Assembly (NCBI GenBank): GCA_035648595.1
Contig: DASRLH010000078.1
Coordinates: forward strand, 1 to 8,400
Reading direction: 5' to 3'
DNA from: RYN-428 sp035648595
Lineage (GTDB): Bacteria; Planctomycetota; Phycisphaerae; Tepidisphaerales; Tepidisphaeraceae
Length of the DNA stretch: 8,400 nt
The position numbers and the translations under genes are program-made. The notes under the pieces are model-generated. The model saw only the letters and a list, made by a program, of their open reading frames with translations, did no database searches and was not told the DNA's origin. The stretch's first letter is position 1. Each line of letters opens with the position of its first letter. This document shows, in pieces, positions 1-6,145 of this stretch.

Positions 1-75
1 GACCACCACCTCCTGAAGTATCTGACGCTCGGCATCCGTGAGACGAACCACGTACTTCTTCGATGTCTTGGGCAT
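1..75 (-). CDS. IS630-family transposase, N-terminal fragment (runs off left edge)
   Basis: The minus strand from the ATG at 75 reads 25 codons without a stop to the window edge, beginning MPKTSKKYVVRLTDAERQ. The K-Y-x-V-x-L-T-x-x-E-R start is what I know from IS630/Tc1-mariner-type transposases, where it leads into the helix-turn-helix DNA-binding region. The DDE catalytic domain would lie outside the window. A GGAAGG stretch at 82-87, about 6 bases before the ATG, is a good ribosome binding site. The leader back to the presumed IS end at about 138 is only some 60 bases, as expected for an IS with one gene. The family call rests on a short N-terminus, so it is likely rather than certain. Confidence 0.72.
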   Translation of the reverse strand, partial: MPKTSKKYVVRLTDAERQILQEVVV

Positions 76-138
76 GGCAAAACCTTCCTTGGTTATGCCG
101 TTGATGCTACCCTAAATTGAAAGAGTGACAATGCACTA
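1..138 (-). mobile_element. IS630-family insertion sequence, 5' end
   Basis: This is the transposase-proximal end of an IS. Evidence is the transposase start at 75 and the abrupt end of vapC-like coding sequence at 139. IS630 elements insert at and duplicate TA, and a TA lies exactly at 137-138 at this junction. The terminal stretch on the minus strand begins GTGCATTGTCACTCTTTC. The matching inverted repeat would be off the left edge, so the exact boundary (136 or 138) cannot be proved here. Confidence 0.6.
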
Positions 139-204
139 GCCGCGCAACCGCGCATCATCCTCCGCCATCCAGAGGAATATGTGCGTATCGATCAGCGCGG
201 TCAT
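136..204 (-). pseudogene. VapC-like PIN-domain toxin, truncated after 22 codons by the IS
   Basis: The ATG at 204 overlaps the antitoxin stop (ATGA at 204-201), the usual translational coupling of vapBC-type operons. The reading frame begins MTALIDTHIFLWMAEDDARL and stops at TAG 138-136. It matches the first strand and helix of PIN ribonucleases, which have the form LLDTHxxLW with the first metal-binding aspartate in DTH. A complete VapC is about 120-140 residues, so more than 80% is missing. The sequence stops being PIN-like where the putative IS630 end begins, so interruption by the IS is the simplest explanation. The remaining acidic residues needed for RNase activity are absent from this side. 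The rest of the gene may survive beyond the IS, outside the window. Confidence 0.75.
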
Positions 205-422
205 TTCGTGTATTCGTCAAACGCATCAAGTGGAGCGTCGAAATCAGCGCCAATGTGGAATTTCCCTTTGAGAAGCCCAAGCGGGCGCTCTTGCATGTTT
301 GGCATCTTCTCCTCAATGCGTACCCGAACCTCCACCACATCCCCTGCATGAAGACCGGGCACAGTTACCTCAATTCGTCCGCCTTCGCGAACCGTGCTGT
401 TTTGTTTCCATTCGGTCAGCAT
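201..422 (-). CDS. VapB-like antitoxin (DUF2281-type C-terminus)
   Basis: A 73-residue protein. The N-terminal half (about residues 14-38, GGRIEVTVPGLHAGDVVEVR) looks like the small beta domain of antitoxins of the AF2212/DUF2281 sort. The C-terminus has L-L-K-G-K followed by DFDAPLDAFDEY, very close to the DFDxPLxxFxxY signature I associate with DUF2281 antitoxins, whose tail binds the cognate PIN toxin. An in-frame TAG lies 3 bases before the codon preceding ATG 422, so no longer start is possible. No clear Shine-Dalgarno precedes it. It lies directly upstream of, and overlaps by 4 bases, the toxin remnant. With the toxin destroyed it is an orphan antitoxin and could act only as a DNA-binding or cross-neutralising protein. 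The family call is from motif memory. Confidence 0.7.
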   Translation of the reverse strand: MLTEWKQNSTVREGGRIEVTVPGLHAGDVVEVRVRIEEKMPNMQERPLGLLKGKFHIGADFDAPLDAFDEYTK

Positions 423-473
423 GATCTACATTGTATGTCGCGTCAGCCGGGATATAGGTCGGAAGCCAAATCG

Positions 474-542
474 TCATCGGCCTACTGCATCGACCGTCGC
501 TTCAGTTTCAGGGTCGGAATCTTCTGTATCGAGAATCAGCAC
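474..542 (-). pseudogene. Short PIN-like start (possible second toxin remnant)
   Basis: A GTG at 542, 3 bases after the stop (547-545) of the preceding antitoxin-like frame, opens MLILDTEDSDPETEATVDAV and stops at 474 after 22 codons. M-L-I-L-D-T is the way many PIN toxins start, and the position just downstream of an antitoxin-like gene fits. After LDT the sequence does not look like PIN helix 1, so either the gene has been deleted internally or the resemblance is chance. Evidence is thin. Confidence 0.3.
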
Positions 543-544
543 GG

Positions 545-804
545 CTACCCCTCGCGCTTTCGGGCGGCCTGCACTTGTGCGACGAAATCGGGGAAAGTGG
601 GATCATCCTTAAATCGGCCGGCTTGCAATTTCCACCAATTCAGGGGGTCGGGGCCGGGGCGCGATTGGCCGGCGGCGACTCATCGAGCGAATTGAGCGTT
701 TCGGCAAATGACTGTAGAACGGTAGCTGCTTCCCGGGCCTTCCTGGCCGCCAGTTTCTGAGCCGAAACTCGAAAAGACGCTGATTTTCGAACGGCTGTAC
801 TCAT
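545..804 (-). pseudogene. Small antitoxin-like gene split by a frameshift
   Basis: Frame one starts at ATG 804 (MSTAVRKSASFRVSAQKLAA...) and stops at TGA 642-640 after 54 residues. Re-reading one base in the C-rich tract just before that stop (643-656) gives a second frame: DPLNWWKLQAGRFKDDPTF, then a 14-residue tail, ending at TAG 547-545. Joined, the two make a protein of about 85 residues with an Ala/Arg-rich helix, a Pro-rich linker and a WW...GxFxDDPxFxxFV C-terminus. I know that C-terminal pattern from small uncharacterised proteins encoded next to PIN toxins. The break is explained by loss of one base in the C tract, or by programmed -1 frameshifting or a sequencing error. GGAG at 809-812 lies about 4 bases before the ATG, a close but usable ribosome binding site. 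The antitoxin role is inferred. Confidence 0.45.
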
Positions 805-882
805 AAGCTCCAATTATCGACACATTTCCCGAGGAGGTCAACTTTTCAGCGATGCTTGGCAATAACTCGACAATCTTCCCGC

Positions 883-906
883 TCCCAAAAGTGAGAAGTT
901 TTGGGA
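883..906 (-). terminator. Stem-loop after the aldolase gene
   Basis: TCCCAAAA (883-890) and TTTTGGGA (899-906) form a perfect 8-bp stem with an 8-base loop, beginning 5 bases beyond the aldolase stop codon on the minus strand. No T-run follows the stem on the minus strand, so it is not a classical intrinsic terminator. It may mark the mRNA 3' end or assist another termination mode. Confidence 0.4.
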
Positions 907-911
907 AGTGT

Positions 912-1982
912 TCAGGCGATGGTGATCCGCTCATCCCGGTAAACATCCTGGATTCGATTGAGCAATTGGATGCCCTCAGTCATGGGCCGTTGGAAGGATT
1001 TTCGCCCGCTGATCAGGCCCATTCCGCCGGCACGTTTGTTGATGACGGCGGTGCGGACGGCGTCGGCGAAATCGTGCGCGCCGCTGGCGCCGCCGGAGTT
1101 GATCAGGGGGCTGCGGCCCAGGTAGCAGTTGGCGACCTGGTAGCGCGTCATCTCGATGGGATGATCGCCGGGGGTGAGATTGGAGTAGACGCGTTTGTCG
1201 GTTTTGCCGAACTTGAGGGCGGTGAACCCGCCGTTGGTTTCGGGGAGTTTTTGCTTGATGATGTCGGCCTGGATAGTGACGCCCAGATGATTGGCCTGGC
1301 CGGTGAGGTCGGCGGCGACGCCGTAGTCTTTATCGCCGACCTTGAAGGCGTTGTTGCGCAGATAGCACCAAAGCACCGTCACCATGCCCTGCTCATGGGC
1401 GGCGGCAAACCAGCGGCTAACCTCCTGAATCTGCCGGTCACTTTCCTCCGAGCCGAAGTAGATGGTCGCCCCCACCGCCGCCGCCCCCATGTCGGCGGCC
1501 TGCTTCACCTGCGCGAACGCGATCTGATCGTACTTGTTGGGATAAGTGAGCAATTCGTTGTGATTGAGCTTCACGAGAAAGGGGATTTTGTGGGCATACT
1601 TGCGGGCGACCGCGCCCAGCACGCCGAGCGTGGAGGCGACGGCGTTGCAGCCGCCTTCGAGGGCGAGTTTCACGATGTTTTCCGGGTCGAAATAAATGGG
1701 ATTGGGCGCGAAGCTCGCGCCCGCCGAATGCTCGATGCCCTGATCCACCGGCAGAATCGACACGTACCCCGTGCCCGCCAAGCGGCCATGACTGAGGATC
1801 TGCTGAAAGTTGCGAAGTACCGAAGGCGTGCGATCCGTGGCTGACATCACGCGGTCCACAAAATCGGGGCCGGGCAGATGCAGAAGATCGCGGGAAAAGC
1901 CGCGTGCCTTGTAGCCGAGCAGGTCGGCGGCGTCGGGGCCAAGTAGTTCTTCGACGGAAGCGTTGGAGGGGGAAGAGATCAT
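912..1982 (-). CDS. fbaB: Class I fructose-bisphosphate aldolase (FbaB/DhnA type)
   Basis: A 356-residue cytosolic enzyme, close to the roughly 350 residues of bacterial FbaB. It is predicted to cleave fructose-1,6-bisphosphate reversibly to dihydroxyacetone phosphate and glyceraldehyde-3-phosphate through a Schiff-base lysine, without a metal. The phosphate-sugar barrel is clear: SILPVDQGIEH, FLVKLNHNE, KVGDKDYGVAADLTGQANHL, ADIIKQKLPE, RYQVANCYLGRSPLINSGG and INKRAGGMGLISGRKSF, ending DVYRDERITIA like the E. coli protein. By memory alignment the Schiff-base lysine should be in the IKQK strand. ATG 1982 is chosen because AAGGAG sits 7 bases upstream (1990-1995). The frame stays open to 2150, but that extension is Arg/His/Cys-rich and unlike the family. 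It is divergent from the TPR peptidase gene and appears monocistronic. The first ~60 residues before the barrel are typical of this subfamily. Confidence 0.93.
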   Translation of the reverse strand: MISSPSNASVEELLGPDAADLLGYKARGFSRDLLHLPGPDFVDRVMSATDRTPSVLRNFQQILSHGRLAGTGYVSILPVDQGIEHSAGASFAPNPIYFDPENIVKLALEGGCNAVASTLGVLGAVARKYAHKIPFLVKLNHNELLTYPNKYDQIAFAQVKQAADMGAAAVGATIYFGSEESDRQIQEVSRWFAAAHEQGMVTVLWCYLRNNAFKVGDKDYGVAADLTGQANHLGVTIQADIIKQKLPETNGGFTALKFGKTDKRVYSNLTPGDHPIEMTRYQVANCYLGRSPLINSGGASGAHDFADAVRTAVINKRAGGMGLISGRKSFQRPMTEGIQLLNRIQDVYRDERITIA

Positions 1983-2126
1983 TGGATACTCCTTGAAACG
2001 GGAATCGCATTTCCATGAGCGACGGAGAGAACAGCCACGAATTGAACACGAATCATCACGAATGAAAAGCCCTTGAGCACCGGGAACGCATCGGCGTTGG
2101 CGACGTAGGAGTGAATGGTGGTCATG

Positions 2127-2157
2127 TTGTACCGTCCGGAGATGCTGCACCTATAAT
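2127..2157 (+). promoter_or_regulatory. Possible sigma-70 promoter for the TPR gene
   Basis: A perfect TATAAT stands at 2152-2157 in otherwise GC-rich DNA. A TTGTAC at 2127-2132 gives a 19-base spacer, longer than ideal. Transcription would start near 2164 and leave a leader of about 160 bases before ATG 2323. Apart from this and the leader hairpins, the 340-base gap between the divergent genes shows no other gene. Confidence 0.35.
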
Positions 2158-2202
2158 ACACGCGTGCCACCGCCGGCGCGAACGCAACTTCGGTTCGCCC
2201 GG

Positions 2203-2229
2203 CCCCCCCCGGAGTACCGGAGGAGGGGG
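2203..2229 (+). other. GC-rich hairpin in the TPR gene leader (C8 tract)
   Basis: A run of eight C (2203-2210) leads into CCGGAGTACCGG (2209-2220) and then AGGAGGGGG. CCGG/CCGG with an AGTA loop forms the tip, and the C run pairs with GG-A-GGGGG through two bulged A residues. The AGGAGGGGG strand also resembles a Shine-Dalgarno but has no start codon at the right distance. Confidence 0.35.
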
Positions 2230-2243
2230 AAGGATTCGCCGAA

Positions 2244-2274
2244 ACACTTACGCACCCCGGCGCATTCTAAGTGT
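2244..2274 (+). other. Second leader hairpin
   Basis: ACACTTA (2244-2250) and TAAGTGT (2268-2274) are perfect inverted repeats around a 17-base GC-rich loop. The hairpin lies about 50 bases upstream of the TPR gene start. It could equally be a dyad operator, because it sits between divergent genes. Confidence 0.3.
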
Positions 2275-2322
2275 AAGGGCGCGACTCCGTGGGAAAGAGA
2301 TTGACGGCGAAAGGTGTAGCTA

Positions 2323-4980
2323 ATGCTGTTTCAGGTCTCAGCGGAACGTTTTTTTATTCGACGCATGGCTCGCGCAATCACGGCATGCGCTGCCGCCGCG
2401 ATCGCCCTGGGGGCATGCGCGTCGGTCGCGCGGGCAGATGCGGCGGACGACATGGTTACGCAGTCGGCGCCGGCCAAATGGATCCAGGGCCTGCTTCCCG
2501 AGAAGCTGCCCAATCTTCAATTCCCCACATATTACAATGATCTGGATAAGGCCAGGACCCAGGCGTTTCAGGGACGGTACAAGCAGTCGCTGATCACGCT
2601 GCATAAGGTGAAGCCGACGCGGCCGGCGGATGCCGTGACGGTGGCGCTCATTAAGGGCGATGCCCTGGAGGCGCTGGGCCGCAATGACGAAGCGCTGGCC
2701 GCGCTCAATGACGGGGCGGCGGCAAAAGACCCGGCGGTGCAGGTTCGGCGAGCCGTGTTCCTGGCGGATACGGGCCGCGCCGATGACGCCCTCGCGCTGC
2801 TCAAGGAACATCTAAAGGACCACCCGGATTCGATTCTTGGCCATTATCAACTGGGCGCGCTGTGCGAGCAGACCGGCGATATCGCGGGGGCCAGGGATGC
2901 TTTCGCCTGGTTCGTCGCCAAACCGCAGAACTTTCTGGATCGCTGGCTGAATCACGACAAATCCGGCCCCTTCGGCGATGCCCGGCAAGTGACCGCCATC
3001 GGCCGCGCGCTGGATCGCTGGGCGGCCCTCAACGAAAAATACCGCAACGATCCGCAACTCGATAAAACGATCCTGAACATTTTCGTGCGGACGTACGATG
3101 TGATCGACCGCCAATACTGGCCGGCCCATGTGGCGGCGGGCGAGTATTTCATGTCGCACGACCAGATGAAGCAGGCGGTCGAGGAGTTTTCTGCCGCCCT
3201 CAAAGCCAACCCCAACGATGCGACCGCGATTCATTTCATGGGATTGCTGGCGATCGATCAGTTCAACTTCGACGGCGCCGACAAGGCGATTGCCGCCATC
3301 CGGCAGGTCAACCCGCATTCAACCGATGCCGATTTGCTGGAAGTGCGCAATCTGCTGCTCCAGCGCCGCCCGGAGTTGGCGTTGGAACCGGTGCAGCGCG
3401 TGCTGGCGGCGCAGCCGAAAAACATCGAGGCGATGGGCCTTCTGGCGGCGGTCTATGGGCTGCAACTCAAGGACACCCAAACCGCGCAGGTGCTACATCA
3501 AGTCGATCAGATTTCGCCCAACAACGCCAGCGCGTATTACGAGGTGGCTCAGCAGTTTTCCGCGATGCGGCAATACCCCCGAGCCGAGGCGATGTATAAA
3601 AAAGCCGTCGAGCGCGCCCCCTGGTGGACGGCGGCCCGCAACGGCCTGGGCCTTCTCTATACCCAGAGCGGCGACGAAGATTCCGCCCATACCGTTCTCA
3701 ACGAAGCCCGCGAGCTCGATCCCTTCAATCTCGCCACCACCAATTACATCAAATTGCTCGACATGATGGATTCGTTCGCGCGCAAGGAGAGCGCGCATTT
3801 CGTGGTGATCTACGATGCCGACACCGATCCGGTGATCCCCGAATACTTCAACGAGTACATGGAGAGCGTGCACAAGAAGATTTGCGACACGTTCAAGTTT
3901 GAGCCGAAGGTGAAGACGTATATCGAGGTCTTTCCGACTCACGAAGCCTTCAGCGTGCGCACGACCGGCTCACCCTGGATCGGCACGGTGGGCGCGAGCA
4001 CGGGCCGGGTGATCGCGATCGTGACCCCGCGCACCGGCGACGGGGCATCCGGGCCATTCAACTGGTCGCAGGTGCTTCGCCATGAATACACGCATACCGT
4101 GACGCTCGGGGCCACAGACAACCGCATCCAGCATTGGTTCACCGAGGGCCTGGCGGTGTACGAGGAAGGCACGCCGCTGCGCTGGGAATGGGTGCCGATG
4201 CTGTACCGCGCGGCTAGCAAGCATGAGCTATTCCCCATCGATCAACTCACCTGGTCGTTCGTGCGGCCCAAGCGCCCGATCGACCGGCAACTGGCGTATG
4301 CCGAGTCATACTGGATTTGCAAATACATTGAGGAAACCTACGGGCACGAAACGATCCTCAAGCTGCTGGCCGACTTCCGCGACGCCGAGCCGCAGGAGGA
4401 GGCGTTCCCCAGGGAAACCCATAAATCGCTGCCGGATTTCCAGAAGGATTTCTTCGCGTGGTGCGACAAGACCGTCTCCACCTGGGGCTACGACGCCGAC
4501 ACCAGCAAGAAGTACCGCGAGATGGTGGAGAAAGCCGACGCCCTGGTGCAGAGCCATCAATACAAAGAGGCGGCGGCAATGTGGGAGCAAATTGTCAAGC
4601 TGCGCCCGGTGGACGAGCTGCCACACAAACGACTTGCCGGGCTCTATATGCCCAAGGTGCTTAACGAGCCGGACAAGGCCATCGCGCAGCTCGATTACAT
4701 CGAGCAGGTCGAGCTGAAGGACAACCGCTACGCCAAGCTGATCGCCCGGCTCTACCGCGACGAGAGCAAGTTTGACGACGCCGCCAAATATGCGCTGACT
4801 GCGGTATATGTCTCCCCCTATGACCTGAGCGCGCACGAACTACTCGCCGAGATTCTGGAAAAAGCCGGCGACAACAAACCCGGCCTCGAACGCGAAAAAC
4901 GCGTGATCGGCGAGATCAATAAGCTCAACGCGGAAAAAGCCACGAGGCAGCAAGCGGAGGAGAAGAGTGCGGGGCGATGA
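2323..4980 (+). CDS. Secreted TPR protein with gluzincin-type (peptidase MA-like) domain
   Basis: An 885-residue exported protein. Residues 1-38 form a signal sequence: a basic FFIRRMAR stretch, a hydrophobic Ala-rich core, and ARA before Asp39. An LGAC at 29-32 could alternatively be a lipobox. TPR-type helix pairs follow from about residue 60 to 485 (for example NASAYYEVAQQFSAMRQYPR and NGLGLLYTQSGDEDSA). The domain from about 488 to 690 carries HEYTH at 587-591 and FTEGLAVYEE with Glu608, i.e. HExxH plus a downstream Glu as zinc ligands, then AYAESYWICKYIEETYG, typical of peptidase-MA-like domains. More TPR-like repeats fill about 735-865, and the last ~20 residues are charged. AAGGTG at 2311-2316 supports ATG 2323. 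A Met at codon 15 would leave a more ordinary signal peptide but has no ribosome binding site. The peptidase substrate is unknown. Confidence 0.85.
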   Translation: MLFQVSAERFFIRRMARAITACAAAAIALGACASVARADAADDMVTQSAPAKWIQGLLPEKLPNLQFPTYYNDLDKARTQAFQGRYKQSLITLHKVKPTRPADAVTVALIKGDALEALGRNDEALAALNDGAAAKDPAVQVRRAVFLADTGRADDALALLKEHLKDHPDSILGHYQLGALCEQTGDIAGARDAFAWFVAKPQNFLDRWLNHDKSGPFGDARQVTAIGRALDRWAALNEKYRNDPQLDKTILNIFVRTYDVIDRQYWPAHVAAGEYFMSHDQMKQAVEEFSAALKANPNDATAIHFMGLLAIDQFNFDGADKAIAAIRQVNPHSTDADLLEVRNLLLQRRPELALEPVQRVLAAQPKNIEAMGLLAAVYGLQLKDTQTAQVLHQVDQISPNNASAYYEVAQQFSAMRQYPRAEAMYKKAVERAPWWTAARNGLGLLYTQSGDEDSAHTVLNEARELDPFNLATTNYIKLLDMMDSFARKESAHFVVIYDADTDPVIPEYFNEYMESVHKKICDTFKFEPKVKTYIEVFPTHEAFSVRTTGSPWIGTVGASTGRVIAIVTPRTGDGASGPFNWSQVLRHEYTHTVTLGATDNRIQHWFTEGLAVYEEGTPLRWEWVPMLYRAASKHELFPIDQLTWSFVRPKRPIDRQLAYAESYWICKYIEETYGHETILKLLADFRDAEPQEEAFPRETHKSLPDFQKDFFAWCDKTVSTWGYDADTSKKYREMVEKADALVQSHQYKEAAAMWEQIVKLRPVDELPHKRLAGLYMPKVLNEPDKAIAQLDYIEQVELKDNRYAKLIARLYRDESKFDDAAKYALTAVYVSPYDLSAHELLAEILEKAGDNKPGLEREKRVIGEINKLNAEKATRQQAEEKSAGR

Positions 4981-4990
4981 AGGAGCGGCG

Positions 4991-5308
4991 TGGCGCGGCG
5001 GCGAGAGGTTGAGTTTGTCGCTTTGGGTGCAACCAGCAGAGGGGGAAGGCCGGGCATGGCAAATGCCAACCGGCGTGGGTGGTTTGTCGGCGTGGGCGCC
5101 CTGGCGATGCCCGCTCCCCCTGCCGGTTGCACCCTATGCGGCAAACTCAAAACATCCCCGCCGGAGGCATTCCTTCGGCACGCGATTTATGCTCTCAAAC
5201 GACTCGATGTTGTTGCCCGGCGCGGAGTATAAAACCCAGCGTGAACATTGAGACGGGGCCGTGAAAATGCGGCAAAATCCAATTCTCTGATCTGGCTCCG
5301 ACCCCTTT
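4991..5308 (+). repeat. 318-bp dispersed repeat, copy 1
   Basis: This copy starts 10 bases after the TPR gene stop. By hand alignment it matches 6771-7089 with about 25 differences, including three single-base indels, or roughly 92% identity in the same orientation. Similarity begins sharply at GCGCGGCGGCGAGAG and ends at GACCCCTTT. The outer right segment (5149-5308) is mostly unstructured. The left half holds a long inverted repeat listed separately. Single-base indels break every reading frame between copies, so it is unlikely to code for protein. It contains no gene. Confidence 0.9.
5011..5148 (+). repeat. Long imperfect inverted repeat inside repeat copy 1
   Basis: The left arm (5011 to about 5058) begins GAGTTTGTCGCTTTGGGTGC. 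The reverse complement of the right arm (about 5105-5148) begins GAGTTTGCCGCATAGGGTGC. Both continue through a CAACC-[A/G]-GCAG block, a G-run and GGGCAT. About 45 bases per arm pair with a few mismatches, around a roughly 45-base centre that itself contains GGCAAATGCC and GGGCGCCC dyads. As RNA or single-stranded DNA this would fold into a long hairpin. Confidence 0.75.
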
Positions 5309-5310
5309 CG

Positions 5311-5378
5311 CTGCCCCTCGACACGAATGTCTTAGTCGATCTAATGGGCCGGCTTACGTCCGAAAACCACCGCGTGTC
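5311..5378 (+). pseudogene. PIN-domain toxin N-terminal fragment
   Basis: Immediately after repeat copy 1 the plus strand reads LPLDTNVLVDLMGRLTSE (from 5311), a textbook first strand and helix of a VapC PIN domain, with Asp in LDTN being the first metal ligand. There is no proper start codon: upstream in-frame sequence is repeat copy 1, and only a TTG at 5248 inside the repeat would open the frame. Homology fades after about 20 residues, just before the 3' end of the convergent DUF5615 gene at 5379. It is therefore a fragment cut at both sides. It is on the opposite strand from the intact TA pair, so it is not a piece of it. Confidence 0.6.
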
Positions 5379-5732
5379 TTACTCCTGGGGCTCGCGGAGT
5401 CGCACGCGGCCCGGTTCGACGGTAACGATTCCACCTCGGGCCAGTAACTCCGCATGGGCCAATATAACGCTCAGTATAGCCGAGGCGTGAGACTTTGCAG
5501 GAATGTCCACGAGCCGAATGATTCCGAAATGCCGAAATCGTCGAAAAACGGCCAGTTCGCCAAAATCGCGGACCAGCGTCATCACCGCGCGCTGTTCGCG
5601 AATTCCAAAGCGAAGCACTTCCTCGTCGCCAGGATCACGCGGCCAATCCTTAATGGCGACAACATCATGGCCCGCAGCGACCAACTGAACGTCAGCCTTT
5701 CCCCAGACGCAACTATCCAAGAGTATGTTCAA
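5379..5732 (-). CDS. DUF5615 PIN-like toxin
   Basis: A 117-residue protein with the DUF5615/Mut7-C-like PIN pattern: NILLDS at residues 2-7, AAGHDVVAIKDWPRDPGDEEVL at about 19-40, MTLVRDFGELAVF at 51-63 and a GIIRLVDI strand at 70-77. The family is thought to act as a toxin RNase paired with a DUF433 protein, and such a gene lies just upstream (stop at 5747, 14-base gap). The start is a TTG at 5732. An in-frame TAG at 5741-5739 rules out longer forms, no ATG lies nearby, and ribosome binding is weak (AGGCG close to the start), so translation may depend on coupling. The usual T-x-D-x-D-F motif reads T-L-V-R-D-F, so one acidic residue expected from memory is missing (Val54). Activity may be reduced. 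It ends convergent with the PIN fragment at 5311. Confidence 0.8.
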   Translation of the reverse strand: MNILLDSCVWGKADVQLVAAGHDVVAIKDWPRDPGDEEVLRFGIREQRAVMTLVRDFGELAVFRRFRHFGIIRLVDIPAKSHASAILSVILAHAELLARGGIVTVEPGRVRLREPQE

Positions 5733-5746
5733 AAGCGCCTAGATCG

Positions 5747-5998
5747 CTACGATTCCTGCGCGACAAACGCTGGCTCAACACGCTCGCACCCCACGACGCG
5801 GCGTGCATAGACGAGGCACGCCAGCACATCGTCGCGCTCAAGCCAGGCGTAGCCTTCAAGAATCGTTTCCATCGTGTCTCCCGCGCCCAGCATTCCCAGC
5901 ACGTGCTCGACGGCAAGCCGATGGCCCCGGATGATCGGCTTGCCGCCGAAAATCGAGGGATTCACGGATATACGCGCCAGTAGTGTTTTTTCATCCAT
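5747..5998 (-). CDS. DUF433 antitoxin
   Basis: An 83-residue protein with the DUF433 signature: RISVNPSIFGGKPIIRGHRL (residues 9-28), VEHVLGMLGAGDTMETILEGY and L-x-x-D-D-V-x-A-C-L-x-Y-A. DUF433 proteins carry a small helix-turn-helix-like fold and usually precede DUF5615 toxins, as here. Antitoxin function and autoregulation are inferred from that pairing. ATG 5998 is preferred because AGAGGTG ends about 4 bases upstream. An in-frame ATG at 6019 would add seven residues (MNGKRCL) without a better ribosome binding site. The tail after about residue 66 is less conserved and could contact the toxin. Confidence 0.85.
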   Translation of the reverse strand: MDEKTLLARISVNPSIFGGKPIIRGHRLAVEHVLGMLGAGDTMETILEGYAWLERDDVLACLVYARRVVGCERVEPAFVAQES

Positions 5999-6057
5999 CA
6001 GACACCTCTTGCCGTTCATCCAGCCAACTTTCGGACATAAAACGCGTTTACAATGGC

Positions 6058-6063
6058 ATTATA
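6058..6063 (-). promoter_or_regulatory. Possible -10 box for the DUF433/DUF5615 operon
   Basis: The minus strand reads TATAAT at 6063-6058, giving a leader of about 50 bases before ATG 5998. The -35 position (about 6081-6086, TATCTC) does not resemble TTGACA, so this is a partial promoter match only. Confidence 0.35.
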
Positions 6064-6145
6064 CACCCTACGGCCTTCGCGAGATATCTGATCGGCGCCC
6101 CATGAGTGGTGTGCCGAGTCCTTCCAGGAAAGGCAGAGCCCCGGC

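Noticed and set aside
376..477. Minus-strand ORF from ATG 477 (MTIWLPTYIPADATYNV...)
   Set aside because: A start overlapping the previous stop is suggestive, but it is only 33-odd residues, overlaps the well-supported antitoxin, and shows no recognisable motif.
255..695. 146-residue plus-strand ORF
   Set aside because: It lies antisense to the VapB-like gene and the frameshifted antitoxin-like gene, has low-complexity composition and no motif.
680..946. 88-residue minus-strand ORF overlapping the end of the aldolase gene
   Set aside because: It starts inside the aldolase C-terminus, has no ribosome binding site or recognisable domain, and overlaps the better-supported ORF at 804-640.
852..1844. 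330-residue plus-strand ORF
   Set aside because: It is the antisense shadow of the aldolase, Gly/Ala/Asp-rich and with no family resemblance.
4818..5150. 110-residue minus-strand ORF entering repeat copy 1 (similar peptide antisense to copy 2)
   Set aside because: The shared peptide stretch follows from DNA identity of the repeat. Single-base indels move the frames apart in the other half, and it overlaps the TPR coding region.
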